Of a stretch of DNA of 64,000 nucleotides, positions 25,325 through 39,800 are shown one piece after another; the stretch's first letter is position 1, and the number at the start of each line of letters is the position of its first letter. Below the pieces are notes generated by a model. That model saw nothing but the letters and a program-made list of their open reading frames with translations. It was not told where the DNA came from and searched no databases. The position numbers were made by a program, and so were the translations under genes. The stretch comes from Baylisascaris procyonis. Lineage: Eukaryota > Nematoda > Chromadorea > Rhabditida > Ascarididae. The DNA lies in assembly GCA_037389465.1 (NCBI GenBank), contig JAZARR010000074.1, forward strand, positions 682,001-746,000. Direction: 5' to 3'.

Positions 25325-28300
25325 AATCATTTACTGAGAACAGAAATTGCACATTACTGCGCAATAAATTGGAAATGGAATGGAGACTGTTCATAAAAAC
25401 GGTTGAGTATTTTTCGCTACCGACTACTTAAAGTGGAAGATGCGAATTTGCAACTGTTGCGAAGTACCTGAAGACCATGAACACTCTAATCTTGAAGCAA
25501 GTCGACGTTGATATTACATGAAAAGAAATGACAGAGGAACGCTTTATAATTATACAGCAAAGGATGGCTAATTGAATATTCTTGTAGGCTGTGCAATCAA
25601 TGATGTTCAGTGCTACGAAAGGCAAAAAGGTTTGAAATACTTCTGAATATCTACAACATTATTGTCAACGTGAAAAGATGACGACCAAAGTTGAGCAACA
25701 ATATTCGAGGAGTGCCCAACAATAAACACTAAAGAATTTTGCAATAATGCTCCAACATTTATGTTGCCATGCACAGCATAAAACTAGCAACTTAATCTCG
25801 ATTCACGAGAAGAGCACAGGCTGCAGCAAATTAAACTTCCAAATCTCCGATTCTCGGGCACTTCCTCTCTTCTCTCCTCATTCCCAGGCAAAGGAGGCGA
25901 TGAAATCACTCATTCCCTCGCATATGACGTAGAGAGCTGAAATCCGTATGGTAGGAAAATTTAATAAACAATATGCATTGGCTCTTCTCCAGAGGGATCA
26001 GTGAAGGTCCGCCTACTGAAAAAAAAAAGAACTATAAAGGTGATGCATGCTACAGCTTCAGCGCATCCTATACAAAACTTCTAAGAATTGAGCAGTCGGC
26101 TAGAGTCACTAAGACAACGCCGCACTTCCCAAAGTGACGTTCCTCGTCAATAACGCAAAGAGAAGCCCGTAGAAATGAAGAGCATCAATAAATAAACATC
26201 GAATCCCAGTCGTTGCCGACACAGCAGGTTGCAAATCCATTAATTTGCCGTGCCCGACACATCATTATCTGCTGGTTGGAAGACCACAATACACTTGACC
26301 GCCGCAATCACCTATACTGGTCTGTTATGGAAAAGAGTGGCGGAGAGAGGAGGGGGTAAGTTGGAGATAACGGTAGTGAAGAAAGAAAAAAGCGCTAATC
26401 ACCGCACTCATTATTATCTAGAATAGAAGGACGCATATTCTACTGTCACCTCACTCATGGGCATATGTATATAGCCGGCACATCCACCACATTTCACATT
26501 TTCATTTAAAGGTTTGTCTGCTAAGAAAACAATGATATAGTGGAAAAATTTATGAGCTTCAAAACACTATGAAAACTGCACCTGTCTGAAGAGGAAAAAT
26601 GTTTTATTTACTTATCCCTCATATACTGCTGCTGAGATGGAAGGTGGTTTACACAGATGTTTTACGGCATCACACAATGGATCTAGTTTGTTGAGTTTCC
26701 CACTTGTTCAACAAATCGCTCCTTGACATATAAATATAAAACGCTATATACCACCTATATAGGCCTCTACTGGAGCGTTTAGGAGTTTGAATACAAAACC
26801 TAGTTGAACGTTCAACGTGCAACTACGAAAGTCGTTTAAAAAGAATATGCAATCTTATAACCTTCCAAATTTCCAGCCATCTTTTTGTGAAATTATATAA
26901 CCTTTCGAGCAAAAATGAATCTTAATTTTTTCCCAGACGATTATCCCTGGAAGATACCGAAAGTAGTACTAAAAGATGATGACTTATCCGAAGAATAAAT
27001 GAAAATATGAGAAGAACGAATGACTAAGAGAAGTGTGAGCGCGTCAGCAATGCATGAGCTGTGGTTTATGCGGCAAAATTGTGGTGAAAAAAACAAAAAA
27101 AAAACAAAACGGGAGTGACACATTCATAGGGGATTGATTGAACGGACGAACAAACACAACGAAAATGACGAAAAATGTTTAAAAATCATTTTGATATTGC
27201 GAGAATCGAAACTCTGCTTTACTTTCAAAAAACGTTTTAAATGGAGCGACAAAACTCGTATTACTATCAACTTATGTCGAACAAAGATAACAACAAAGAA
27301 CACGCTTTTATGATGTCATCTTACTACTTCATTTCGTCTAAATGGCTATTTCGATAAGCCATTTAGTATATCGTATTCAGAAATACAACGTTGAAGCACA
27401 AAGTAGGCCACCAAGGCGATCGCTGCAGGATCTGATTATGGGCACCCCAGAAATGGAAATGTTCCAGTGGGTTCACATATGACAAATATTCTGATGCGGT
27501 TCCAGAAGCATTACCAACGGCACTACCAATGCCGAATACTAACGCAATCGCGATGACGTTATGAACATGTTTTTGAAACATCACCGTTGTGGAATTTTTG
27601 ATCGCACCGAGAGCCACTTTACGGGACAGCTGTTAAGCCTAAATGAACCAACAGCTTACTATAAGAAAGCTGAAAACTTTAAAAGAGTAATAAAATGATT
27701 CACATATAAAAACATTCCGTGTTATAGTCGGTTTAGAGGCGACAAACCTTTCGTAAACGTAACTGGAGAAGAACGTGGAGATTTGCTGGGCACGCCTGTC
27801 CGTGCTGCAATGAACAATAATCAAGAAGAGTCAGTGGCATGAAGTTGCAGTCATTTTTCTTTTCATGATGCAACAAAAAAGACAGAATTCTCTGCTCGTT
27901 TTAACGGGAAAAAACATTGTCACATAACTAGGTACTATTCCAACGTAATAGTAAATGACATTTTTTATTAATCAACAGTATATTGTATGATGTAAAAACC
28001 ATAATGACAAACAATTCAAATGAGGCTGTCTTTCCGATGCATTACATATAAATAGAGCTCGAGAACATCCCATGGTTCAACATTTCTAGTAATACTCTTA
28101 AAAATTGCATACTCTGATGATTTAGATCTTCCACATTCACATAGGCGATAGCATAGGACTCATTACTTTCACAGTGAATGCTGATAAGAATTTATTTCAG
28201 TGGATATAAAAGTAAGCGTTCTGATACCTCAAGTAACAACTGTTATGAGTCATGCGTACAACAATAAATTTCTACTGGTTTCCTAGGTCATACTATTGTT

Positions 28301-31300
28301 TCATCATTTGCTGTGACGATGACTAGGTTACAGCGTGTAAGAGCTGAAAGATAAAAACGCAATCAGCGCAATATTTAAACTCTCAAATAGACAGCTGCAC
28401 AACGTTAACCAAGCATAAACTTCTAAAAGACGCATAAAGTTATGTTGATTGACACATCTGGTCAAGGTTAGGCTGAAGAATACCTAACAGTTGAGTAGGT
28501 ATGAACATTTATGTAATCCTTGAAACAAAAATGAAAAGAGTGACTTCTCGTGAAGAACCGGTCGACATAGCAGCGTTAAGAGGCCTCGTGTGGTATGGCA
28601 CTCTACCAGTGGGTGGATGGACGCTGCGCAGTGTGCGGTCGACGCCTATCGGAAGACGTGATCGCCACAGTGAATTATGGGCACCATGCAATAAGCCGAG
28701 CAATAAAGGCATTCGAGCATACTCCAACATGCTCAGTGCTATGCTAAGGCAGTTGACATAACCGTTTCTGTCTCACTTCAAAATTCAGTTAGCGATACAC
28801 GTTTATTTGAAGTCTGTTCCTTAGTAGTAATCTAAATGCTTGAATCCACTGAATATAAATTCTTACCTCTGCAAGCAGATCTCATGCGAAAATCGTTCGT
28901 CATTTTCTATTGAAATGATCGGCCACTGAGACCGATTGAGCAGAGTTTAGGAAATAAACCTATAGTAGGAAAAGTTCTGTATTTGCTCGACAATCATACT
29001 CATATATGAATGGAGTTAAACTTTTAAGAAGCGGGAGCTAAAGCAGTTAAGAGCTAATAGGAAATGAATGACTAAGTATGTGGATAGCACATGCGCTGAT
29101 GTACAACAGCCAAACGTGCATTAAAAATTCAGCTAAAGAGAGCCTTCATCACTGAAGACAGGTAGCTGCCTGATTTTTGATTACGACGGTTGCTGTGGTG
29201 ATCTTCATTGCGACCGATGAAACGCATTGCACCTCATATCGATTGGATCTTCGTTAGGATACCGTATAAAGGAACGTCGTGAAAAGCAAACAGTCATGCG
29301 ACTTTTATGTCGATGAAAATGATGGTAGAAAAAAGGAATTCGCACCCTCTTGAAAAAGCTATTTTTAAGAAATTATAAACCCCGTCGTCCATTATGATTT
29401 TTTAAAATCGCCTTCCTCATTTGATAGAATTTTTTCATGGAATGCAGCAATCAACATCTGAAAACTTTCACAGAAAGCCGCTTAAAAAGGAAGCCAGTAA
29501 AGTGACCGACAACAAAGAGTGACGATCCTATTTGAGATCAGAGTCCTTCGAATCAGCGCTCTCTGCTAGTCCTTAGCTAAGGTGAAGATTTCTACAGCGC
29601 CTATATAATGTGCACAAAGCCCCAATGCATCAATTAATGGCGTTGCATGCACCAACGTGAATTTTTATGCACCTACTTTTCAACTTTCTCGTAATTCATA
29701 AATGCCAAAAGGGATTCGGTTAACGATAATAAACGTGACCATTTTCTGGCGATTTCTGCATTTCAATTAGAGACCAACAATACTACAGTTTCAGACCAAA
29801 CAAAAGGAGAAAAGTTCACCGATGTTGGGAAGTTTCTGTTTTAGAATTTAGAATCTCACTTTTTAATTCATAAAACTTTCCCAAAACTGAACTTTAAAGT
29901 TTGCCTCATAAAATTTTCAATTTTTCCCCATCGTTTTGAACTTCAATTTTTTTCGCTTTCAGATTCTCGAACGCGGACGCTCGGCGTCAAATCACCCACG
30001 TTTTGTGCTTTCTGCGCTCTTTCAACGATGCGTGCATGTTCTCGAACACTCTCTCGCCTAGCCTATCATTAGCTGGGCACGCTCATTCAAACACTAAAAA
30101 AAAAAAATACCGCTGCGGCTCCTTATTGATGTGAGCACGACTTTGCTAGAAAGGCGCAATGGAATCACACTCTCGAAGAACGAAATCATATCAATATTCT
30201 GTTCTTACATAACATCTCTGCAAAAAATGAATCCGGCGCATCCATTAACATTCTAAAGTGTAATTTGTATTTGCAATGCTGCACATTTCCCTATTTTATA
30301 CATTAGGAAGTAATAAATTCGCACTGTTTATCCGGAAGCAAAAACAAAAATATAAATTAAGAGTTGAGAAGGTACTATAAGGACAATGCAGCAAAAGCGT
30401 ATTTCGAAACAATGCCAACAATAGCCAATTTATAGCAAGGTAAGGGCAAATGAGCAACGCCAGATTGGTTATTAATGCGATAGTCATTGCCATGATTGAG
30501 CATAATGAATGAATGAATGAATCGACGTGCAAAGCCACACTCGACAAATCCATTTTTTGAGGATACTGCAGGTAGATGGCTATAAGGGTAATTTGCTGAT
30601 GAATTGCTTAGCCAGTGGTCTCGATACTGATTAAAATACATCGCGATCGGATTGATTTAAAGACACCATGTTCGATTCACTTACTATTCTAATTGATTAT
30701 TGGTAGATAAATGACGATTAGAGGATGATGAGAGATGAATGGGAAATAAATTAAATATTGTTTTGCAATTAATTTCATTCAATTGCTAGCGAGTTATTAT
30801 GATCACGCTATGCAGTGATTAAATCCAAGTGAAAATTGTGACATTGTTTATGCTTCAACTGTGTGAAATATACTGACTATTGGCTTCTTTTTGATTATAA
30901 CCATTTTCTTTTTTTTTTTTAAATATTCACTATTTGCTCTTCATTGACTAGAGCATCGTCTAGTTATGGCAATGGCACATATATCATACAATAATTTATG
31001 AAAGAGAAACATCGTTTATTTAAATTTCTAATAGCAATTGTTCCAAGTAATATTTGAGTTCAAAAAATATGAAAAGAGATATTGAATAATTAATCAAAAG
31101 CTTGAAAATTAATGCAAAATGAGGCAGTGGCCTTGACGAAATTGGTCAAAGCATGACGCTAATAAAAGAATTGGTAGAAAACGGATCACTAAGCGCAAAG
31201 CACAATGTACAATCAACTACTGATCATATTCAAAGGTGTTAGCGAGCTTCCGTAGTGGAGAATATGTCGACGTGTTGCTGTGGATGAATACACCTCTAAA

Positions 31301-33883
31301 AGAATGAGCGTTGCTTCCGATATTGCTATAAAACATCACTCACATATGCCCTTCACTTTACAACAATCCGAGTTATTCATAGTGAAAAATACAACGCCTT
31401 AAGCCGTTGGCTTTCGTTGCTACTATGAAATAGCGCTAACAACGACGTTTCTACGGTGGGAACGGCAAATATGTACCGTTCAAAAGCATTTAATGCAATC
31501 AAAGTGACTTACCACTAAGCTTTAATTACTATTACCATTTGATGAGTATGCAAGAAAGGGAAATTATCTGACGAGTATTTCATCGTAACATTTTTAAGTA
31601 GAATAAATTTCATGTTTGATCATCATAAATATGGAAATCATTTTGCAGCTATTGCATGCCTGTACAACATAAAGGCAATGAAGTATTGTTGGTAGTGAAC
31701 GAAACACACTCATATGGGAAAGCTTGTTGAGTGGAAAGAAATTTTTCAATGTCAAATATAGAGTGATTCCAAGTCGAAACATGCATGAATGCAATATTTT
31801 GATTGCTGAGTAGTCATACTGTCTCGATGCTTATAAAACGGAAAATTATTAAAAACGATTAATAATAATAATGAATCAATACTGAATTGATGAATATGCA
31901 CAGCTAAGTAAGAATAAATAATCGGTATAAAAATACAAAGAAGCAGCAAATGTTTATAGATTTCAACGAATTGTTTTTTGTTTTTCATCAAGCCGATCAT
32001 AAAAATTGTTGCATAAATTAGACAATATTTTGTCACTGAATTGCCACCCCTTATATTGATGCGATGTTTCATTGCAGTTCCTTTATTTGCGTTTTTTTTT
32101 TCATCTGGTCAGTTAGTTACCTAATGGCTTCTCTTGCTTAGAAAAATGTTCGTATGATGAGCACATACTGATTTCGAATTAAACAACGTTTTCATAAGTG
32201 AAGTATCATAAGACTGTAACGCTCAAATTTTCATCGAGTAACTTTAGTATAGTTTATCTTTAGAAATCGATTTAAACATCAAATTAATATAATTACACAC
32301 TCAATGAAACATCTCTCATTCTTCGATACATCATAGTCTATACTGCCTTCGTACCTCTTTTACTATTTGTTTCAAGGCATAAAAATTTAATTAGTGAATG
32401 TCTTTTATGTAATTCCAAAATTTATATAGTGGATATAAGATAGGATCACGAAAGAGTGCACTGATTGAGATTCGGAAAGCATTTGCTACATCTTTAAGTA
32501 GAATTACTGAGTTAAGTAGAAAAAGGCAAGCAACGATGTGACGTAATATCCCAAAAATTACAACCACGCTCGTCATATCATCATCGAAAAAACTGCAAAC
32601 AGGTTAAGTTGACTAATCTCTGTGAATGCCGTAGTCACGCCCATTACAGCAACTTTCGAGAACAGTAAGAGTAGATGAGAGGAACTATTGTCTGACACTA
32701 ACTCGGGATGAATCGATGCGACATTGTTTTGAGGATTCTTTTTGATTATAATGTAAATGAAAGTTCTAAAAGTGAAAGTATAAAGTTTCCCAGATGGCGT
32801 GATCGACTCACTGCGTAAATCAAAATGCAAGCAGAAGCAGGAAAACATCAATTTCTGGTTGAAAGCTGATCCGAGTCAGCGCTTAATGAACTTTGAAGTT
32901 GACTATGATCAGTAAGTATAGATAATAGACTTGTGAATCGATTCTTGCTTAATCAGATTCTTCGTGAATACTTCACCTGCAATTCATCGATTTCTTTGTT
33001 GATGGACTACACGTGCTTTTCATGTGCAAACAGACAGTAAGAAATGAAAAAAAAAAAAGAGAAAGCTATTGCTCAAATATTTCATAATAATTAGCCGTCA
33101 TTGATCGAAACAGTCACATGATTAGCATATACGAGTGAATAAACAAAAATTTTTTCCCCTTCCAGTTATTAGCAATTAGCATAACAGGAAGTTAATAAAT
33201 ACAGAATTTTTCATTGCGATTATCTATGAATTTCCATTACTTGAATGCTTCTAAACTATCGTTACAAAGGAAATTTGAATTTAATCGAAATCGACGTGTG
33301 GTGCAATAATTGTAGACGAATTATTAATTTTAAGCGACATTCCGACTCATTAAGAAAACCGAGCAAAGTGTAAACGCCTATCAACTTCGTTTCATATTTC
33401 CACCCGGGCAGAAACTTTCAGTGTCTTTTAGCATCTTGACATTCCCACACTCCTTGAGCTGGACCTTAGTTAATCATTTTGAGGCTCAACTTTAATAACA
33501 GCCTGCCATCCAGGAAATCTCGTGCTATAGTAACAAAAAAAAGGCGTTCTGAGTTGAGAGTTACACAAAAATGATAAACTGAATTAATTATTGATGGAAA
33601 CTGCAGCACTTATTTTTGCATAGACCGACAGCCATTCAGACGACATAACGACTGACGCTGAGCTGTACAGCAAGGAGAACTGATTGGCTGAGTAGCTTTG
33701 GAATGCACAGCTTGGTCCGGAACCATAATGCAGTCATTAAGAAACGAGGTGCCATTTTGTGAGTCAATGAATCAAAAAAACGACATCTCAGAAGCAACAA
33801 ACAGAAACGTTCAAGAACACTGCTTCTCGGTTAGCAGACAGCTGTAATAATTCATCGAGATAAGATGTTCAACATTGGAACTG

Positions 33884-33890
<7 letters not shown>

Positions 33891-33935
<45 letters not shown>
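33891..33935. repeat. AT microsatellite at the edge of the RT remnant
   Basis: Forty-five bases of pure AT dinucleotide, immediately 3' (in element orientation) of the readable reverse transcriptase similarity. Confidence 0.92.
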
Positions 33936-33939
<4 letters not shown>

Positions 33940-35890
33940 TTGATTCGAGTTGATCACGCTTTAAATCATTCAGACAGGAATTCGAATACCTCGTTGAAGT
34001 AACTTGCTAGGAAGTATTCAAATAATTTACATGCTACATTAATAACGTATATGATGGACAGAGATTGCCCGAACTCACTACCTTAAGTCGAGCCACTGAT
34101 TATTACATGTTGTTCCGAAATGCATCCACGTACTTCAACTCCGAATGAACGAACGGTTGAACAAAGGGAATTTGATTCAATGCAATACACCTGCTTCGTG
34201 GTTATAATATTTAAAAATTTTCAGTGATTAATCGTACAGAATGCTTCTGCATAATCAATATAAACGACATCAGCGTGATTGTACTCATTCGAAGCTTTTA
34301 ACCAATCACTGCAAAATGAAGTCAGTTGTGAAGTTCTAATTTATCGCTTCAAAAACCAAACTAATTCGGTAAGAAACCACCACGTCTAAAGTGTTCGTAG
34401 AGAGAACCTCTAACGACAACTTCAAATATACTGACAATCGAAGATACAAGGGAAACATGTCTATAACCAGAAAAAAACTGTAGATGGAGACTTTTCAGAA
34501 GTAGAGATACAATGGCGGCTTTCCAAGTTAACAGAATCGCGCAACATCGAAGATTAAGATTATAAGAAGGATTGAAGAATGGCAAAGACCTTCAGCAACA
34601 TGTTCTAGAAAGGAAAGAATATTTCAGATGTAAAAGGCAAGAATGAACTTTGTCTCTCAATGATCAACAGTTTTACGTGTCCAGGTCAAACCTGTCGGCA
34701 TGCCATCAAGAAATGTTCCGATGCTATAAACGAAAGGATCTGGCAAAATGTCATCGCCAATTGCAAAGAGAGTTTCTGAAATGATCACTTGAAACCTCAG
34801 CCCTCTCTGCACCTGATAATGTCATCGAAAATGTACCCAACAGCCTCTTTAATTTTCAAATTTCCTTTAACATATTTTTAAGCGATTTAGCATTGTCAGA
34901 GTAAATCGTTGCTTTCTCATTATTCTTTGCACATTTCCTGCAAAAACTTCCCATACCTGAGGTAACACTGCGTGCACATAAAGAATCAATCGATTGCTGC
35001 AAACAAACAATCCACAAACAAAGAATGCTGCAAAAGCAATCGATAACGCTAATCGATAAGCTATCTCAAATAGGATGCGGCGTCGTATTAAAATCATCTC
35101 CATTAAGGAACTCTATGAGTAATCATGTGAAGGAATTCAACAAGAAAATGATCGTATATTTCATGGTGCATTAAAAACGGTCTAAAATGTCTACCTCAGC
35201 CAACATAAGAGTTGAAAAGTTGAATGAAAAGTTCTAGGAGGCAATCAATATCGATTTATTGTAGGCAGAGGTAATAATGAGGACAATCGAATTATAGCAG
35301 CAAATAGAGAAACCCACTTGCACACAGGAAAAATATGTCCGGCATGAATCATTTCAAAGAATGCAATCATTGACATTAATGCCGCTGCTTGCCACATGAA
35401 TTAAGTCCATAAGGCTGCTTTTTGCATAAAAACACTAAATCGTTTGTTTAGGTTTAAACGTTCATCCGTGAGGTTTGAAGCGTAATTCAAATCACCCACC
35501 TGCATTGACGATAACTCGACAACACATCAATCGGAGCTTTGAGACGCTCGGCAGAGTCATCCATGTGGTAGCTCAGAGCACAATGAACTGCAACTATGCC
35601 ACATAATGATTCCAGATCAACAAGTTCTCATCAACACAGAGAAAAGTCTATGAAACTAACATCGAGGCTTTCAATTCCCTTCCTCCCAAAATAGAAACAC
35701 CGCCTCTCTGGACAGCTAACATCGCCAACTCTCTCAACAGGCAACCCGTCACTATAAAATATAGAACAACGTATGCTTAGTAATACTAAAGCGCCTGGAT
35801 TTTCATCATTTAACGGGTCCAATCACTGTAACAACATCGGGGCGCTCATATTTCAGCAGAACATTCAAATCGCATAATTCATTCAGTCGG
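33936..35890 (-). mobile_element. decayed non-LTR retrotransposon (endonuclease plus reverse transcriptase), CR1/Jockey-like
   Basis: Read on the minus strand across several frames. The apurinic-type endonuclease begins near 35890 (NELCDLNVLLKYERPDVVTV) and continues with RGGVSILGGRELKAS and IDVLSSYRQCRWVI at about 35490. The reverse transcriptase begins before 34585 with the block containing YRHVSLVSSIVSIFE and GFLPN, stop, FGF. Next come NEYNHADVVYIDYAEAF at about 34250 and ISG, stop-interrupted, GSEFGQSLSIIYVIN near 34050, matching the family pattern ISGVPQGSVLGPLLF. Stops and frameshifts are frequent and the later FADD motif is not seen, so the copy is dead. The order EN then RT, with no integrase or LTR, marks a LINE-type element. 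Clade is uncertain. Confidence 0.72.
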
Positions 35891-36339
35891 TGTATAACAG
35901 CAAATGAAATTGAAGCATCTCAGGTTTCTTTCCTACCACGAAGAAACATTAGATGTCGCAGTTAGAGGCCAATTTGGCGGAGAACGACTTTTCTTGTTAG
36001 AACCGAATTAGAATCACACTTATTGCACGCCTCTTTAGCTGAATAACGAGTTGACGCTGCTCAACGAGTTGTGCCTGCGAAAGAGGCTTACAGATGAATT
36101 ACATGTTTACGCAAGGATGGTTGTTTGAGAAGATGAAACTGGCTCAAAACCTGCCCTTCACCATACAGATTTGAAAAAAACCACCTTCGCCAAGCGAGAA
36201 CGACCGTTCGAAGACAATATTATGAACGGCATCAATATTCTGCTCATTGAAGAGAATTAAAACTCAGCTACAGCCAAGCTGATTACGCTCACTCGCCAGT
36301 ACGTTCGTGACCTCCAGCAAAGTGAGCATAACAGTCGAA

Positions 36340-36830
36340 CGATGAGATCTTCTTCAGGACATTTAACGATCGGGTTCGAAGCGGTTGGTTTGAAAGTAAG
36401 AGATTTGAGAAACGTTTTGCATATTAGATCGAATGCTGTGACGGCTCATCTTCTAGGCACCTTCGTTTCGATGAGGCGCTGGTACGCTGCCAGGACCGCC
36501 GTCATATCTACACCATCCCATCTGAGAGGCCCAAGACAAGGGCCACAACAAACGCTACTTGCGAGACATCGAGATCACGCTCAGGTGCCACATCGATCGA
36601 ACGCTTCAACAATTTCTGTTGCACGCCAAGGATGCCGGTGCACGTTCATTTGATGCACACTAAGGGCATTAGAGCCTGGGAACAGATCCAGCAAAATATG
36701 GATGTTTTCTGGAGAAGCCTTCGACTGATGAAGATTTCCGGAAATTTCCAAACTTTCACAGCTCACTATCTAATTTTCCGGAGAAGCCTTACAAATCAAA
36801 ATTCTTCCCGTAAAAGTTATTCTACCTAAA
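36340..36830 (+). other. GC-richer patch with broken coding potential, unidentified
   Basis: Plus-strand frames read RHLRFDEALVRCQDRRHIYT and, one frame over, RYLRDIEITLRCHIDRTLQQ then FLLHAKDAGARSFDAH before stops. The sequence looks like frameshifted former coding DNA, but I do not recognise the family. It lies just 5' of the LINE remnant, so it could also be part of that element or a neighbouring repeat. Confidence 0.35.
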
Positions 36831-39800
36831 CGCTCGTGACAAAAAAGAAGCTACCTCATCGCATTAAATCGCAAATATTTCGGAAGACATTTAGTTATGA
36901 TGCAATATGTGTGACTGTGGCTGCACGCAAAACGAATATCGAGATGATCGAATGGCTGAATAATCTGGTTACGTAGCAACCGAAATATAAGCAGTGTTTC
37001 TTCAGCTGTGAATACAAACTTCCGATTAAAAAAGCGGTGAGTGGGCCTAGAATAATTTCGGTATAGAATAATGAACTGAAATTATGATGAAATAATGATA
37101 GGAAATGAATTCGAATGGTATTCATTGAAAATGAAGCGAAAAATAAAAGAGGGGAAATATGAAACATGGGACAAACCTGTTGGAAGCAAGCACGACTGTT
37201 TATAGTGGTGCTAAATTGCTTAGAACGGCTAGCAAGTTAACGTTTTTGCGGTGTCGTTGTTCGATAACCGAAAAGTACAAACAACACAAATGATAGAGAA
37301 CTATTACACCTTGAAATCGATATGCAATAGACCGATGCTGAATGCATAACATCCTAAATATTGAACTAAGCACCTAAAACAAGCTTTTCTTTTGATTTAT
37401 CTGTATTCACAATGAAAGAAGACTCAACATGAATTGTGACTGTCGTCTTCAACGTTTCACAGTATTTCAATAACATTCATCGTGACTTCTCGCTATGCGT
37501 CCTTTAATTTTAAATAAACTTAATAAGTAAAGTTTTTATCAATTAATGAAAAGTTTAAGCGTTGTAATGGTTTCCTCGGGGATTAGAAGTTGCATTTCTC
37601 ATTACAGAGAAATTATAGTCAACGAAAATAGTTGTTAACGAACATCAATAATATCTGAATTGTGCGATTATTAGAAATGTTCATCTGTTGCAGTGCTTTA
37701 TTGTATCGCCATAAGCACTACACTAGTTCTTTCATTCATAGGCCAGATGAAAAGAACGCAGACTGCCTCCTATGTGCTATGGTTGATGATCGTCCCCTAT
37801 ATAACACCATCAATGGACATTTAATCACCGATTCTGCAATAATTGAAAGAACAACTGCTATTGTTGAACTGATGGATTTAAGAAAAGAACTGTAATTATT
37901 AATTTCCCCGCTGGTTTCATGAAAACCTCATTTTAAGCCTTCCATTTAAAAAAAGCATCGAAATTTAATACCGTAACAGCTTATCAAAGCAGCGTCCAAA
38001 TTTCTAACAATTACGCTTTCTATAAAACCTCTTATAAAAATTCTTTGCACACTTAACTCCAAAGCCAAAAATTCCGCATAAGAATTAATCAAAAAGGTTG
38101 CTGTGCAGAACAAAACGTGATCTTGCAGAATTGCTTGTCTCCGTACCTGCTGTAGCAAATTCATTTTTGAAGAAACATATTTTCATAAGCTGAATACATT
38201 TTTGCAGAATATCTCTGGAAAAGGTTTATTTCAACCGAAAATAAATTTAAACATCGCGTCAAGCAAAACCACTGATTTTTTCGTCTTTTTAAGCAATACT
38301 TTATGCGTTATTTCAAGTCAGGTGATCAAACGATGAGTAAGATTTAAGTTCCCCTCAAATTCATTTGGATTCACCTGCTTCACCTCCCCCTCCCCTAAAT
38401 AATAAACAAACTACTTAACGACGGGCTAGTCATAACTAAACGAGTAACAAAATCCATATCTGTAATAGCAACAATCTTTGAACGGTAGTGAGGTGCATGA
38501 AACTTCAGTAGCTGGAATTCCAGGATCGCTGAAGTTGGTATCGAGAAATCTGATGGGTGTAATCTATATAATGTAGGGTGACATAGAGTTGCAGTTATTT
38601 AAAGGTTGTAAGTTTAAAGTTTATTTAAGCGTTCAAAGGTTAAAAGGAATTGCATGTCTTTTGCACTCGCCCAACTATCATTTTACGCCGACCTGTTCAA
38701 GGAAGAACATTTCTGAATAGCAGCAAGAATTGTCGGATCAGTTAACATGTAAAAGTCGGTCAGGTGAGCGACAAGCAATAGAACATATTGTGCCAGATTC
38801 TACACTCGTTCTCCCATTAGATTTCTACCTGTTATAATATATAGCAAAGATAAAAACGCACAATTGATCACAGATAAAATACTCTCCTATCTGCCTATGT
38901 ATGTGGAAGTGGCGTGCACATATATCGGAAAGTATTCTTTTCTAAGATTTGGGACAGATATACCGTTCTCATAAGTCTCATTTATATCGCTCGAGTGACT
39001 AGCTTCATAACGAGTATAATAAATCTATCACATATAAATCTGTAATGACTATATTATCAAAACGATGAGTTGAAAGAAGTGAAAACGAAATAAATAATAA
39101 CAGACAAAAACGATTATTTCATTGCACTCCATTCGGCAGATTGGTGCAGAATTGCAAAACATTCCCGTAGGAATATGAAGAAAGTTATAGAAGCCCACAT
39201 GTGCACGATTTACGAGGTGGTTGCGAGTTGAATGATGTTCACCATGGCACAGTGAACACAATCGGTGAGCGTGCCATTCAGTGCACCCGACCGGCTGCCT
39301 CTCCCATTCAATCAATAATCGAACACAACTCCACATCATTCACACTACATATTCCGTCACCATCCCGATGTTTCATTCGATGTTCAAAGCACTTCTATAA
39401 TTACTAGAAGTTTCACATTTACGATGCTGGGATCCTCCTTCATTATAAGTGCAACGAAAATGTAGTGAAACAGTTGCAGTTACTCGCTTCTCTCACATCC
39501 CATGTATTAACAGCAAATTGGTTTACACCCACTGCAGTTCCCATGGAATTTAATTTCGTTTCGGGCAAAACTGACCTCATAGTCCTCAATGAAGAGCGAT
39601 AGGAGGTAATCAACAGATAAATTCAATAAGAAGAAAAAAGATATGGCACAAATTTTCTGTATCGGCGTTCGTCATTTCCTCGAAAAGTGGTGGGGAGATC
39701 AAATATCTTGGCGCTTGTTTATCTTTCGTAGAGTTATTTCTAATTCTGCTACCACTGATGTGAGCAAATTGCTGTACTCAAAGCAAACTGTACAATTTAG

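Larger units (their letters stand above)
20598..33890. other. gene-poor AT-rich region
   Basis: About 13 kb with no gene I can support. It holds an AT microsatellite (25269-25322) and an imperfect palindrome AGCACTGCTCAGTGCT near 23380. A GC-richer island lies at about 28540-28730, open on both strands. A second, at about 29960-30130, starts after a CTTTCAG acceptor-like site. A minus-strand frame of 84 codons at 27363-27617 has one hydrophobic stretch (NVIAIALVFGIGSAVGNA) and coding-like codon use but no recognised relative. The rest is low-complexity AT DNA with many stops. Confidence 0.5.
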
